From Volutella citrinella (taxonomy: Eukaryota; Ascomycota; Sordariomycetes; Hypocreales; Nectriaceae), in the NCBI GenBank assembly GCA_034401135.1, contig JAWZSP010000009.1, positions 620,001 through 684,000 of the forward strand: a stretch of 64,000 nucleotides of DNA. The letters are read 5' to 3'. Positions within the stretch are counted from its first letter, which is position 1, and each line of letters opens with the position of its first letter. Below the pieces are notes generated by a model, which was given only the letters and a program-made list of their open reading frames with translations, was not told where the DNA came from and did not search any database. Position numbers and translations under genes: made by a program. Shown here piece by piece: positions 1-12,119 of this stretch.

Positions 1-277
1 TTATTTTAAATACATTAGATACCGAAAAGGCTAAGCTAAGTGTGTGCCCGGTCTTTTGTAAGAGTGTGTCATAATTCGTTAGTATGTGCTGCCGTTATGT
101 TCGGTGGCCAAGTGTCACTGTGTCCCACAGCCGCTTGCTTTGGACGCTGCCTTTGGTCATTCAATTGGCTGGCGCTGATGCTGATGCTCCCTCATATGCT
201 GTTCGTGAAATGCTATCCGTGATCATGTCCCATAATGTCACACGCTTTTAGGATCCGTTTCTGCCTCTCCAGAAATT
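1..277. other. left-edge non-coding stretch
   Basis: AT-rich sequence downstream of the DLT1-like gene. A 60-codon open frame at 40-222 has no recognisable domain and low-complexity hydrophobic content, so I do not call it a gene. This is probably the 3' flank of the DLT1-like gene. Confidence 0.5.
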
Positions 278-1552
278 CTAACCCTGGAAGCTGGCCCCCG
301 TGTCCCGTAGACTGAGAACAAACGGCAAATCCGTCGAGTCATTACGCGTAGCCAGCCGGATAACAGACCCCGAGCTGCTCGACGCTTTGGACCGAAGGCT
401 AGACGAGGACGGTTGGCTGGCTGGGTATCGCCGGTTATTTGATGCTAGGCTGTTGTGGCTCGGTTTGTGTGACAGGTTGGCCCCGGTGTGGCCACTCCGC
501 ATGCTATTCGGTGCTGTCCGATAAACGTTCCACGTTGTCGTTGAGGCCTGCCGCGTGGCCTGCCGGCGAACCGAGCTACTGACGCTTGGTGCGTACGACG
601 GGGACACATTGCTGCCGTCACCCGGACCATCTTCGATGTAGCTTTCTGGTGATGACGTGTCTTCCTCCAACTCCAGCTCCTCGTCTAGCAGATCCGGGTC
701 GAATGGCTCCATGGCACGCAGGATGTGGGCAAAGAGATGCATAAGCTCCTTGAATCGGGCGTTCGTAATGGGTTTCGTGGAGAAGCGCGCATGTTCGTAG
801 TGCGACAGGAATTTTAAGACGGTGGCGTCCATCTCCAAGACCCCGAGGCCCGAAAGGTGGCTGATATAGTCGCGCAAGCTCATGTTGGCGTTGTGCTGTA
901 GCAAGCCGACGGCCTCGGGATCCAGCAGCGGCGGGTCTTCGTCGGAGGTCGGGTCGGGCGGCGCCAGGGTGAGGGCTTTGGCTTCGATCAGGTTGGGGAG
1001 CTCGGAAAGGACGGTGCTGTACTGCAGGTTGGGCAGATCAGCCGAGTTTGGCGACGACCAGCCGGGGTGCTCAATCTCGCCCCATACCGGCGGTCGCTCC
1101 ACGGGGACGGCCGGGACAGCGGCGGAGCGCTCCCAGAACTTGGCCTGCGTGGCCGTTGCGATGTTGTCGTTGCTGCGGTTGGTGCACTCCAGCCTCGGGC
1201 GGGCCTCGTATGCGATGGAGGCGCTGCGACCTAGCCCGGCGCTGATCATGCGGTAGACGGCGGAGCGCACGTCGCCCTTCTCGATGGGGACCCATCCCTT
1301 GGGAATCGAGCCAAGCTCTGTCTTGTTAATGTACAGGCGGGTGAAGTATACGAAGCCGACGAGCAAGACGGTGAAAAGGTAGGCGGCGGCGACGATCCAG
1401 ATGTTGTAGACCTGGCGGTTGGTCCAGGACCGGCTGATGGCGTCGCCAGGCGTGGCCACGAGAAGCGCGAACAGGATAAGGTAGAGGAGGAAGTAGAGGG
1501 AGCGGTAGATGACGGAGGCGACAAAGTGCCGGCGTGAGGTGGGAGAGGCCAT
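278..1552 (-). CDS. DLT1: DLT1-like (defect at low temperature) membrane protein
   Basis: A single-exon gene for 424 residues. Two strong membrane segments lie near the N-terminus (about residues 15-35 and 50-70). They are followed by the conserved stretch GSIPKGWVPIEKGDV and a motif ending in AYEARPR, which I recognise from fungal Dlt1 proteins, known in yeast for growth at low temperature. The C-terminal half (about 270-424) is hydrophilic, rich in Ser/Pro/Asp/Glu, and looks disordered. The start is an ATG placed just before the first membrane helix. The biochemical function of the family is not well defined. It is a housekeeping-type gene and probably marks the conserved flank of the accessory region to its right. 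The assignment rests on recalled motifs, not on a search. Confidence 0.8.
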   Translation of the reverse strand: MASPTSRRHFVASVIYRSLYFLLYLILFALLVATPGDAISRSWTNRQVYNIWIVAAAYLFTVLLVGFVYFTRLYINKTELGSIPKGWVPIEKGDVRSAVYRMISAGLGRSASIAYEARPRLECTNRSNDNIATATQAKFWERSAAVPAVPVERPPVWGEIEHPGWSSPNSADLPNLQYSTVLSELPNLIEAKALTLAPPDPTSDEDPPLLDPEAVGLLQHNANMSLRDYISHLSGLGVLEMDATVLKFLSHYEHARFSTKPITNARFKELMHLFAHILRAMEPFDPDLLDEELELEEDTSSPESYIEDGPGDGSNVSPSYAPSVSSSVRRQATRQASTTTWNVYRTAPNSMRSGHTGANLSHKPSHNSLASNNRRYPASQPSSSSLRSKASSSSGSVIRLATRNDSTDLPFVLSLRDTGASFQG

Positions 1553-2370
1553 GGCGGCGGCCGAGGCGGGAGAAATGTACGATGCAGAAAGGAGAGATTA
1601 AGCAACTCGGAGTTGGCGATGGCAGGAGAGACGACTAAGGAGAGGAGCGCATGGTCGGGGGCGGCAGCAGCGCAGAGCGGGACCCAACCCGTCGAGTCCA
1701 GGGAATAAATTGGAGGCTGGATCAGCGCATCGTTTGGCGGGCGACGGTTCCCAATCTGGCGGTGACGGGACAAGAAGCTGCGAGAGATGAGATGGGAGGT
1801 TGGTTTGCCGGCGATGCCTGTTTGGGTCGGGTGATCCTGGTCGCCGTGTACCGAGTAGTAGGCATTGTTTTTGACACTGTGTGAACATCGCGGCGATCTA
1901 AGGTAGAAGACTATAGGACGATGGGGTTGATGTGTAGATTGCGCCTAAAGAATGTCGGCTGTCTCTCAAAGCATATTCATAAATAATCTAGAGTGAGCGG
2001 CGGGACTGTTTTCTATTTCAGTCACTGAAACGTGTTGCGTCTCGGGTTGGTTCTCTTTCGGATGCCTCATTCTGAGCTTTTTCGTGCATGACATGACCCA
2101 ACCTTCCAGTGATGGGGGCTCTGACTTTTTACGATATCACACAGATTCATTCGCAATGCAGTTAAAAACTCTCTTCTAAGTTCGTTCCATCAGATTTTTC
2201 CTGCTTGCCATGGCCCCGTGCTCCGGCTCTCAAGTCTGTTGCTAGGTGTCCTCTCTCGACATGCTTAACACATTCCAAGTGCATTCATTTGACATCCCTG
2301 GGCACTCAATTGACACCAGCCCTGCCACTTCCTGGCCCCGGCCCTCGAACTACGCAATAACCCGCAAAAA
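1553..2370. promoter_or_regulatory. divergent intergenic region, DLT1-like / secreted protein
   Basis: An 818 bp spacer between the outward-facing DLT1-like gene (-) and the small secreted protein (+). It must hold both promoters. Pyrimidine-rich patches lie close to the secreted-protein start. The short open frames here show no domain. I see no RNA gene or repeat. Confidence 0.5.
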
Positions 2371-2853
2371 ATGGTCGCCCTTGGAAAAATTCTACCCCTC
2401 CTCCTCGCTGTGTTGCCGCTCAGTAGCTCAGTGTGTTACAACGCCGGTACCCCAAGGAAATGGGACTGGAGATTCAAGACCCCTTTGTACGTCCATTTCG
2501 CCAACCTCAACGGCCCAGGCGTGGATACGACAAGACCCGTGCTGGAAGATATCCAAAGCTTCTGCGAGAGGCATGCGGGCAAGACGCTCGCCGGCAAGGA
2601 GTACATCAAGTACTGCAGCAACTGGCCCATCTTCATCGGCCAGGGCGAGTACAACCGAGTCCTTTACGAGCTAAGGCGCCGCAACAACAATACCGCTCCA
2701 GCCACTATTACGCCCCGGGGATGCATGGCGGCGTTCAGCCGCGAGTATGGCAACTGCAAGGCCGGGGGCGAACGAGACCACGGGCCGTTTTGGTACCGAT
2801 TGGCATCCGTTTCTGGCCAGTGCGAGGACGAGGAGACAGGAGGAAAACTGTAG
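2371..2853 (+). CDS. small secreted protein, 160 aa, six cysteines
   Basis: An ATG at 2371 opens a 160-residue frame beginning with a classic signal peptide (Lys6, then a Leu-rich core to about residue 20). The mature part carries six cysteines, starting with Cys22 at the likely cleavage point and including Cys65 and Cys82. It is rich in Arg, Asn, Trp and Tyr, and one Asn-X-Thr glycosylation site lies in the NNNTAP stretch. No domain is recognised. Its size, signal peptide and even cysteine number fit a secreted effector-like or antimicrobial-type protein, but that is only an analogy. No intron is needed. Confidence 0.6.
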   Translation: MVALGKILPLLLAVLPLSSSVCYNAGTPRKWDWRFKTPLYVHFANLNGPGVDTTRPVLEDIQSFCERHAGKTLAGKEYIKYCSNWPIFIGQGEYNRVLYELRRRNNNTAPATITPRGCMAAFSREYGNCKAGGERDHGPFWYRLASVSGQCEDEETGGKL

Positions 2854-3015
2854 GCGTGGCTATTTTGGACAAGATAGCTAAGTCGATTGGGAGAGAGATG
2901 AGGGAGGTTGGGAAACGCGCCTACAAGTACATCTTGATCTGTCGGTTCCATTAAGCGCTCTGTATGGCATTTTGAGTTTGGTCAACGATGAATTCAATCT
3001 TTGCCCTGGATACAA

Positions 3016-5094
3016 TCATTTGGGAGGCGTGGACATGGACAACTCCCCCGTGGCCGGATCTTTTACGATATGCCTTGGCCGCTTCTCCACCATAAGGGCC
3101 AGTCCTAGCACCGAGACGACAGAGAAATACATGACAATCCTCATCTGCTGAGCATAGCCCTCGGCAAACACAGTCCTTGTCCTTTGCTGGAGGTCGTGCG
3201 GCAAAGATTTGATGTTTGTTGACGACAGCAGGATGCCGGCCAGCTGCTCCTTTGTTAGGAACGTCGAGGTTCGCTTCGTGATGTGGCTGACGAGGAGCGC
3301 ATGGCATCCGGCCAGGCCAATTGTGCCTCCAAGAACGCGGATTTGAGTCACTGATCCAATCGTTACGGCTAGGACACGTCAGTGTATATCTTGAAAAGAC
3401 GAGCCTGTAGACATTACCCAGATCTTTATCCTTGACAACCATTGGGGCCATCAGTAGAATGGTGCTCATATTCAGACCAAAGCCCAGGCCGAGAATAACC
3501 TGGTACCCATATTCGGCACCTGTGATTCGGTGATCGGTTGCGCTCATTGCACTGAACAAGCCCGCACCGATGGTCTGAAGCGATGTTCCTGCTACGAAAA
3601 CATAGATTGGGGGGATCATCATGCGAGATACCAATGCTCCTGATATGGCTACGGCAACAGAAGAGATAAGGAGAAGCGGCAGCAGTTTGATACCCGCGTC
3701 TGTTGCGGATGCGGAACTGACAGTCTGGAGTTTCTGTGGAATGTTGATGACTGACACCATGAACGGGAAGCCCGTGAGAAATCCGTTCCTTGTGACAGTT
3801 AGCTTGCAGTAGTGGTCGTTGCACTGGTGTACCTACAGTAACAATCCCAGGACAAATCTGTCCCTGGCGAGCCGCCACGGGAAGAGCGGCTCACAGACGA
3901 TGTTCCACAACGAGAGTTGTCTCTCCCATACAACAAAGCCAATCCACAGGACGCCAGCAATCGCCAGACTGGAAACGATGGCGCCGCTGCCCCAAGGGTA
4001 GACTGTGCCGCCCTGTTCCAAACCGAAGATTATGAGGATCGACGCGGCCAAGGACAAGAAAGCACCCAGAAAGTCGATGCGTTTCCACGCCTTTTCGGCC
4101 ACCTTGGAGCGGAGGAAGTTGGACGACTTCCCGTACGGGAAGCCGAACGGGATGGAAAAGAAGATGAGAGCTGCTGCTATTACTCCTCCCGGCGCACTGC
4201 TCCATACGTTAGTAAGGAGTGAAGGAAGCCAGCTTGTGTGTTGGGGTACTGACTTGAGATAAAACACCCATCTCCAAGTAGAGTGGTCACTGATGGCGCC
4301 TCCCAGGACTGGCCCAAGGACACTGCTGATGGTGAAGACGGAGGATGTGATGGCGATGTAGTAGGCGTACTTCTCGGGCGGCACCATGATGGGCACGATT
4401 ATGACGGACAGGGAATAAATGCCAGAGCCACCCATTCCTTGGAACGCCCGGAAGATGATTCTGATGCTGGTCAGCGAGGACGAGCAACTGGGATGCCTTG
4501 ACTGGACGTACAGAGTTTCCATTGTGTTCGCAGCGCCACACACAATGGAGAAGACGACAAACAGTGAAAGTGCGCATAGTAGCATGAACTTGCAGCCAAA
4601 AATGTCGCTGAGCTTGGAGAAGATGATGAGGAACCCTGTCGTCGTTAGCATCTAGTCTTGGAGAGAGAGAGTGTGCGTGAGGGCCTGTGCGACTCGTCAA
4701 CATACCAGTGTATGTCAGCAGATACGACGTCACCACCCAGCTGCTCCTTTCGAAGCCCTCGAGGGAGTCCACAATGGACACGAGAGAGGTGCTCACGATG
4801 GTGGTTTCCAGCGTGGACAGCAGCAAGCCCATGCAGATGCTGCCAGACGGACCGACCAATTAGCTTGATTCCAAGTGACCAAAAGAGACCAGCGACATAC
4901 CCAGCCGTCAGGCCATGAAGCCTCCATCCGGTGTGAAAAACTTTTCCCCTGGGGCTGTCGGAGCCCGGTTCGACGACGCTGATGCTCGACTCGCCGCCGT
5001 CGTCCATCGGCTGCATGGGATGCAGCGCCTCGCGCGATTCTTGCTGTTTGGGGCCATTTGGCCCAGCGTCGCTTTTGGTGTCCGTCCGATGCAT
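3016..5094 (-). CDS. MFS multidrug exporter, DHA2 (14-TM) family
   Basis: Spliced minus-strand gene, ATG at 5092-5094, about 580-590 residues in roughly six or seven exons. Exon 1 is a soluble head rich in Ser/Asp/Glu. Helix 1 reads ICMGLLLSTLETTIVSTSL, the DHA2 motif with LETTIV. Then come SSWVVTSYLL, KLSDIFGCKFMLL (motif A), FRAFQGMGGSGIYSLSVII and LGPVLGGAISDHSTWRWVF (motif C and its follow-on). The later exons carry the C-terminal helices and a hydrophilic tail. Members of this family are proton-driven exporters of drugs or fungal metabolites in the plasma membrane. The gene is divergent from the ABM gene, about 1.3 kb apart. The first splice (GGCTGG|GTATGT to GGCAG|CATCTG) restores the frame. 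The substrate is unknown. Confidence 0.85.
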
Positions 5095-6369
5095 CTCTGT
5101 TCCCTTCGTCTCAACGAACCGAATATCGCGCTGCTGCTGCTGGCCGGGGGGATTTTTGTGGAATCATGCTGGCAGGGACAATTGTCCTCTGTTGAAGATG
5201 TGAGCTGGGACGGCGACACGGAAATAGGCGGACTTCCAGCGCGTGTTTGACAGGTTTAATTTTAGGTCGCGTGGTCCGTTTCGCACCCCTGGGGCCCGAG
5301 ATCTGACGCGTGGCAGATGGGTGCCAATGATGGGAGATTGGACGATTATTATGACGTGCACGTTGGCCGGTTGCTGCGTCGGGATTTAACATGTCAACCT
5401 GCGCGAAATCCCGATTTCCCGTCTGGCCCACTGGCGAGGGTCTGAGGGGCCATGACAACCCAACTCTACTGGGCAGAGCACTTGATGTGGGCTCTTTCCC
5501 CTAAAGTTTCATGCATTGTTATTGTAATAAGGGTGCCATTGTTTGTCTGTAATTACTTCCAGGCTCTTTAGATTCCAGGACCATTATATGAACTGGGGTG
5601 TCCTGTCATCTAAACATGCATCCAAGCGGCGGATACAGGCACATCCCGACGATGAAGATGAGTGAATATTAGAGTAACTGATAGAATACTTGGGAAACAA
5701 CCCGATTGAATGCGCGAGTCCATGTCTCCCGGCACCCGGCGGTCCATGATACCAAATTGGGCATTGATAGCATGGTGGGCAACCATCACATTCATTCGCC
5801 CCACTAGCTTTCTGACCATGGACGAACAAGGGGGCTTGAGATGTAGATACAAACAATCTGTAGCCGCGGTAGCTGAGCAGAAATCGTGTAACCATGACGT
5901 TGCATGGCGGACTGAAGAAATAGGCTTGGCAATTGAGTGCAACGCGTCATCTCACAAGGTTTGTGTTGTCACCGATTTCGTTCTTGACAGGAATCATCGC
6001 CAGAAGGGCAGCTCGCAGGCCATCAGCACATTAAATTGGGCAATGATGTGCAAAAGCAACTAAATCTCATGCTGAAATCGCCAAATGGAGCATTTAGTCA
6101 CCAACTTCGGGTGCAATTGCTGCCTGGTTCAACATGTTGCCACCAGGCTCCAATATAACTGCCTAGTGATAGCCTGCCATACGACAATCTATTCATCCAT
6201 ATTTCCTGCAATCTATGCGACAGGGTAAAAGATTGATGCCTAGTAGCTATTGGTAGCTCACGTCGGGCAATTATGCTATTTAATGAGCCCAAACATCACA
6301 GCTACCCTCGGCTTGGCCAAACCTGACACCGAAATACTTTGAATCCGCTTCTACCCCAACAGAGAAACT
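5095..6369. promoter_or_regulatory. divergent intergenic region, DHA2 exporter / ABM protein
   Basis: A 1,275 bp spacer between two outward-facing genes. Overlapping 100-117 codon frames at 5584-6063 lie on both strands without a domain, and I treat them as chance. No transposon ends, RNA genes or arrays were seen. It should contain both promoters. Confidence 0.45.
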
Positions 6370-7092
6370 ATGGTCGTCACCGAGGTCGGATGTATGGGCG
6401 TCAAGCCAGGCCTGGATGTCATGGACTCGGCCACCCCAGAGGCAAATGTGTTGATCAAAGCCTGGGAAACCGTCCTAGAGAAGCCCGGGGGCCCCCAGCG
6501 AGTGTACTGGGGCCTCGAAGCCGACGATGCGTCCAAAGTCTGGGCCTTTTTCGACTGGGACACTGTCGAACAGCATGAGGAGTTTGCAAAGTCGTAAGTC
6601 GACGCAATGTCAAGTACCTTAGCACGTTCTGAGTTTTGCAGTCACGGCGAAGAGGCAGTAAAGGATATCCCCAAGATCTGCACCCATGGAGAATTCACCA
6701 AGCATCTCGAGATCAACCCTTCCTCGCATATTTTGCAGTCTCAATTGACAGAGGTGCTTTTGGTGTACCTTCCTCCCAATCTTGGCAGGGTGGAGATGGG
6801 GGAAGTCGCTGGGAGGGTTGACCAGTGTCTGGTAGGCTGCTTTACCAACTGTCCCGGTATCACAGAGCTTGCGCATGGCTGGAGCATGGAGAATGACTTT
6901 CCCGTTAGAGGAGAAGACGGAAAGTTCGGCTCGCTTTTCCTCAGTCTCATCGGCTGGTCCTCTGTCGAGGCTCAGGCCGAATTCTCGAGGACGGACTCCT
7001 ACAAGGAAGCCATGGCATCAGTCAAGGATGTCCAGGGTGTGCTAAGCTTCTATAACTTCAAGATGGTCTGTCGACATCTTGAAAGGGCTTGA
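6370..7092 (+). CDS. ABM-type dimeric alpha/beta-barrel protein
   Basis: Two exons (6370-6593 and 6642-7092, 48 bp intron, TC|GTAAGT to TTGCAG|TCAC) give 224 residues in frame. The protein looks like two tandem antibiotic-biosynthesis-monooxygenase-like barrels. The first has a VYWGLEADDASKVWAFFDW strand, then HEEFAKSHGEE. The second ends with SLIGWSSVEAQAEF and an SFYNFKMV strand. Such fungal proteins are small cofactor-free oxygenase-like or stress-linked proteins, and their substrates are mostly unknown. The gene is convergent with the ABCC transporter (256 bp between stops) and divergent from the DHA2 exporter. A decayed copy of its last exon and 3' flank lies at about 30,975-31,205. Confidence 0.7.
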
Positions 7093-7347
7093 AAATGAGC
7101 TGAGAAGGGTATTACAGCCGGACCAACCGTGCCTAGATGAATCTAAGATCGTTGCTCTTTGGGCAAGGATGATAGGGAATTATAGTAACTCGAGAGTTGT
7201 GGTAAAAGATGCTTTCAGGATATGGGTTATAGTAAAACTCTAGATTCGACCTTTGAAGCCCCCTGGTGATAGGAAGCAGCCAAGCTCAGCTTGTGTCTAA
7301 GATTGAGGCACTGGAGATGGAGGAGGGGTCAAGACTGTCGGGATTAA

Positions 7348-10300
7348 TCACATTTCAAGATCTGCTTTACTGCCCCTCCATGCGCTGGCTCCCACTGGTT
7401 CCAGTTTCACGCCATACTCTCTCGCGATGCTCGAGAAAGAGGAGTTAGCGTTGGCCAGCAGGGCAGCAGGAGAGTCGAACTCGACCACACGGCCGTGATC
7501 GAGAACGATAATCTTATCATAGTCCAACTAGTAAACAGAGTCAGCAAACGAGAAGACTGCAGTAGTTTGTGGCCAGTCTTACGATGGTGGTGAGCCGGTG
7601 GGCAATGGTGATGACAATCCTGCCGGCAAATTCTTCTTGAACTAATTTCTGAATCAGTCTTTCGATATCTGCGTCTACCATTGCGGTCACTACAACGGTC
7701 GTAGGTCAGTCAGCATCCAATGCTAATTTATATCAGTCATGGTTCGGGGACGCACCCTCGTCGAGTATCATGATGCTCCGCCGTGTGAGGATCGCCCTCG
7801 CCATCGCAAGCATCTGCTTCTGTCCGCCCGAGAGTGAAGATCTTCTCAATTCGGTCAGTATACCGCTAAGGGGCGACATCATTTTTCTGGTTGCAAGGAA
7901 CGTACCCTCCATCCTGAAAGACAAAGCCCAAGGGATCGGCTTCGTCTTGTAGATTTAGCAATTTGGCAAGCGCACAGCGTGACATGACCGATCTCAGCTC
8001 TTCCTCAGTCTTCTCATTCAGCGGATCAAGGTTCTCTCGTAGGGTACCAGAAAACAGAATCGGCTCCTGGGGAACCAGCGCCACCCGACGCCGTAGGTCA
8101 GACGGGCCCACTAGGGAGATGTCTCTGCCGTCGATCTCTATTTGGCCGGCGACGACAGCCTCACCGTCCAGGCCATGGAGGAGCGCCAGGGCGAATGACG
8201 ATTTGCCTGCTCCGGTCCGACCCACAACTCCAACGCGCTCGCCCGGATTGATGTCCAAGGTCACGTTGCGCAGGCAGAGCTTGGCACCAGGTCGATGTCC
8301 CGCAGTGAAGGAGCGGAACTTGATCGCCGGGTTAGACATGGCCCAGTCGGCAGGGGGCAAGCACCCGGTAGGGTCTGGATCCTCCTCGGAGGGATTCGAA
8401 GCGTAGGCCAGGATGCGCTCGAGTGAGACCATGTCCGCTTCTAACATGGCGCGGGCCTGCACAAACTGGTTCATGACGGCCGTGATTTGCAGAGTGAAGG
8501 ATACGACCATGCCGATGGTGCTTGTAGGGCTCTCGAGCCATACCAACAGGCTTGCTGTGCAGAGTTGAATAAGGCTACGCATGGTTAGCGATGAGATAAC
8601 ATGGTGGGAAGTGAAAGAGGGTGTTTCCTACCATGCCAAAAGCCCAAGGCGCAGCGACAGCCAGATATCCAGGCACAGGAACGGGATCCAGACGCGCAGG
8701 TGGCGATCGATGGCTTTCCGTGCTTTATGTCTGAAGAATCGTGTCTGGCCATACAAGTCAATGACTGCACGTCCACCACGCGTTTCAATGACGCAGGTGA
8801 GGATAGGTCCTCTTGCTTCTATTTCTAGGTGCCTCAGCTGCCGGCAGGTAGGCAGATAAAAAGACTGCATTGCGCCGAACACGAACCCAAGGGGCACCAG
8901 ATAGAATAGACTGGCGGGGGAAGCGGTGACGAGCACGCTGATGGAGGCCACCCCCGTGCTGGCGAGGATGGCGATCCGGAGAATGCCGTTGGCGACGGGG
9001 CCGTCGACTTTGGTCATGTCGTTTGTGAACCGGTTCAGGATCTGGCCCAAGGGCGTCTCGTCGAAGAAGGCGAATTTGCTGCCCAGCACGCCCTTGGTTA
9101 GCCTGGCGTGGATGGCCTTGCCTGCAGGCAGCAGACAGAGGAAGAAGACGGCGATGACAAAAGAATAGCTCAGCACGGCGCCGACCAAGCCGCAGACGAT
9201 GTAGTAGGCGAGCCTGGTCGAGGTGCCAGATTCAGAGAACTCCTCGGCACCCAGCTTGAGGTAGTAGACTCCCAGGGCGTCGAGCAACTTAGGGCCGGCG
9301 GCCGTGGCCAAGACGACGGGCCAACCCCATCTCTGGGCCAGTGAGAAGAATGTGATATACGTGCTCAGCTGAACCGTTCGAAGAGGTGCGGCTATCGTCT
9401 TGCCACCCCCAGAGACGAGCAGAGACGCCCTTTCAGGATCCCTACCACTGCTGCCAAGGTCCACTGATTTCACAACCACCTGGTTATGCTTCTTCGGCGG
9501 CCTATCGTCGCTCATGGAACCAAACGTCCCGTACTGGCCGGCCCCCATGCTTCCGATGGGGGAAGAAGCCTCGTCGCTGGCATCATCCTCGGCACCTTGT
9601 TCAATAACACCCGAACAGGCCGGCGACTCAAACATGACCTCCATGCGGAGATCGGTTATATTATACAGAACGTCGGAGACCTGCATGAGTGCCTTGCTGG
9701 TCGTGGTAACAATGCGGACGCTGTAGCTAAGGATGCCGTTCGGTCCCAGCACGTTGTCGATGATGTGCCTTGATACCTTGCTGTCGAGACCAGCGAGGGG
9801 ATCATCCAGAATAGCCACCTTTGGTTCGCAGTACACGGCACGAGCAAGGGCGATCCGAGTCTTCTGTCCGCCTGAGAGGGCCACGGATGCCCCTCCAAGG
9901 TGGGTGGCATCGCCCTGCGGCAGTTGCTTGAAGTCCAGGGCGAGGGCACATGCATCGATGACCCTCTTGTAGACAGTCCCGTTGAATGGTAAGCCGAAGA
10001 GAATGTTCTCGCGGATGGTCCCCTCGATAAGAAAAGGGACTTGCGGCGAGTAGGCGATGCGTCCCGTAACCTGGATCTCTCCGTTGGATGGGGCGACGTC
10101 ACCAATGATGGCTCGCAGCAGTGTACTTTTCCCAGAGCCCACAGGTCCGCTGACGGTGACCAATTGACCGGCAAGAGTACGCATGTTGCAGTCTCGCAGC
10201 AATGGCTTCTCGGTCAGGCTGCCCGACCCGGGGGCATCGAGGTCGACATGGCAAACATTTACACTTCCCGGCTCGTCCCAAGGTACATCCGCTGCAGCAA

Positions 10301-12119
10301 GCTGTCTCGATTCGACGGTCGGGGCAAGTAGGAAGTCTCGCATGCGGCGATAAGATACCCCCGCTCCCTGGAGAAGCATCATGATGGCGGGGATCATGGA
10401 CAGCGCGCGGGTGATGCCGGCAAAGAAAGCCAGAGCCGGAAAAACGACTTCACTGGTCAAGACGCCGCCAGAAGCAATGTGCATACCGAGAGATACGGAA
10501 ATCAGCGCTCCCGGTAGCAGCGAAGAGACGAAAACAGCGAACCCGTTGACAACTGCGACCTGCTTCATGGCGTTGAGCTCGTTGACACGGGTGGCTCCTA
10601 TCTTGTCGCCAAAGAGGCCTTGCCAGCCGTAGAGCTTGATCGACTTGACCCTCTCCAACACCTCTTGGACCAGCCGGACGCGAGAGTCTTTGGCGACCAT
10701 GACCCGTGCCATGCCCCGAGTCATGGAGTTGAGACTGAAGGAGAAGACGGGAGCTATGATGGCCTGCGGAAGCGAGTGAGCACACGTCCGTTCAGTGCCA
10801 CTATCAAGTAAGAGGGATGTCTGGACTTACAGCAGCGACAAACCCTGCCAACACGCTCTTCCAGTTCAGTATCCATGCCAATGCGCAGCTAGTAATCACC
10901 ACCTGGAAGGGGATCAGCCAAAGACCGTGGAACATCTCGATCAGGGTGAAGATGCTGTGAAGATCGGCCTCAAGAAGCACGGAAGGTTGCACCTGGCTCC
11001 CGACTGACCCGGGTGCTGTCTGAGCGAGGCTTCGCTCGTAGATCTCAGCCGCCATGATGGAACGCAGCCGCATGCCAATCATCCGGAGGCGGTAAAGCGC
11101 ATGGGCTTGACAGGACCCGCCCGTGACTCCGGCCGCAAACATGGCCGCGATGATGCAGGGACTACCGCCCGTCTGGAGGAGTGCGCGGAGCAGAAATGGC
11201 TGTAAGAAGGTCATTACCACGTCCACCGCCGACAGAATACCGCTAGAGAGCAGCTCGCACGGGAAATGGCGGGTCAGGAAGACAATGACCGTCTGGGGGT
11301 ACAGGATGCGTTGATCTATGGCGGAGTTGGCACCCCATCCGTCTGCCGAGACGTGGGCGGAGAGGTGCCTGTCCAGTTCCCACAGAGACTCTTCCTCGAT
11401 AGGTCCCCGGGAGCCGATCCATAGAACGGAGTTGAGCCAGCCAAGGGTGATTGAATTGAGAAGAGAGCTCCTGGTGACGGGGTGCGGCCTTTCGCCGTTT
11501 CCAACGTCGAGCTCGTCTGTCCGGCAAAGTTGGGCGACAACCTGGAGCAAGAGCGCTACTGGAATCGCAACAGCAGGCTGGCGGAATTCTTCCGTGGTCG
11601 TATAGACACCAAGGGACCAGAAGGCGCCGTAAAGAAGGGCATATATGGCCTGCAACCCCGAGGAGCCTCCTGCTGCGGTGATGGCTGCCGACACGAGCGA
11701 ATACAAGCCAGTGCAGATGAGGAGCGCAATTCCATGCTGGGCAGGATACTTGGAGGCCCCGGCAAACCAGATGCAATACATCAGTTGCAGAAAAGATAAT
11801 CGCTGCAGGAACCGTGTTAACCCGCGATGCTGCTGGGGCAACCCGTCACCATTCATTCACCAAGCGGACTCACCCAAGCGATCATGTAGCTCTTTCCGTG
11901 ACGTGCCTCTAGTGCGCCATGTTTGGCCACGGCATGAGCCAGCTGGGCAGTGGAAAGAAGTGCATGGCTCGTAGACAAAATGACAGGCAGTGTTATTCTG
12001 TGGATAGGTCGATGCCGGTATCAGCTCCCCAGCATCTTAACAGGTCTGTGGTGTCGGCATGAGATCACTCACCGCATAAATGTGCCCTTGAGCAGTTCTG
12101 AGACCTGATCGGAGCTCAT
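7348..12119 (-). CDS. ABC transporter, ABCC/MRP subfamily
   Basis: A full-size exporter of about 1,440 residues with TMD0-TMD1-NBD1-TMD2-NBD2. The first open block starts in the middle of TMD0. Upstream I find two small exons, 12119-12073 and 11997-11874, that splice in frame into the exon starting at 11802, giving the start MSSDQVSELLKGTF. Further introns lie at 10830-10764 and near 8631-8583, with several more in NBD2. NBD1 has Walker A GPVGSGKST, signature LSGGQ and Walker B VAILDDP (Asp for Glu, as usual in MRPs). Its H-loop histidine is missing (IVTTTSKAL). NBD2 has GRTGAGKSS, LSGGQ, IMILDE and an H-loop IAHRL, but an unusual D-loop region (VTAMVD). The stop is TGA at 7348-7350. It probably exports organic anions or conjugates across the plasma or vacuolar membrane. 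Divergent from the large amidohydrolase. Confidence 0.88.

Noticed and set aside
5584..6063. possible small gene between the exporter and ABM gene
   Set aside because: Competing frames on both strands, no recognisable domain or signal peptide.
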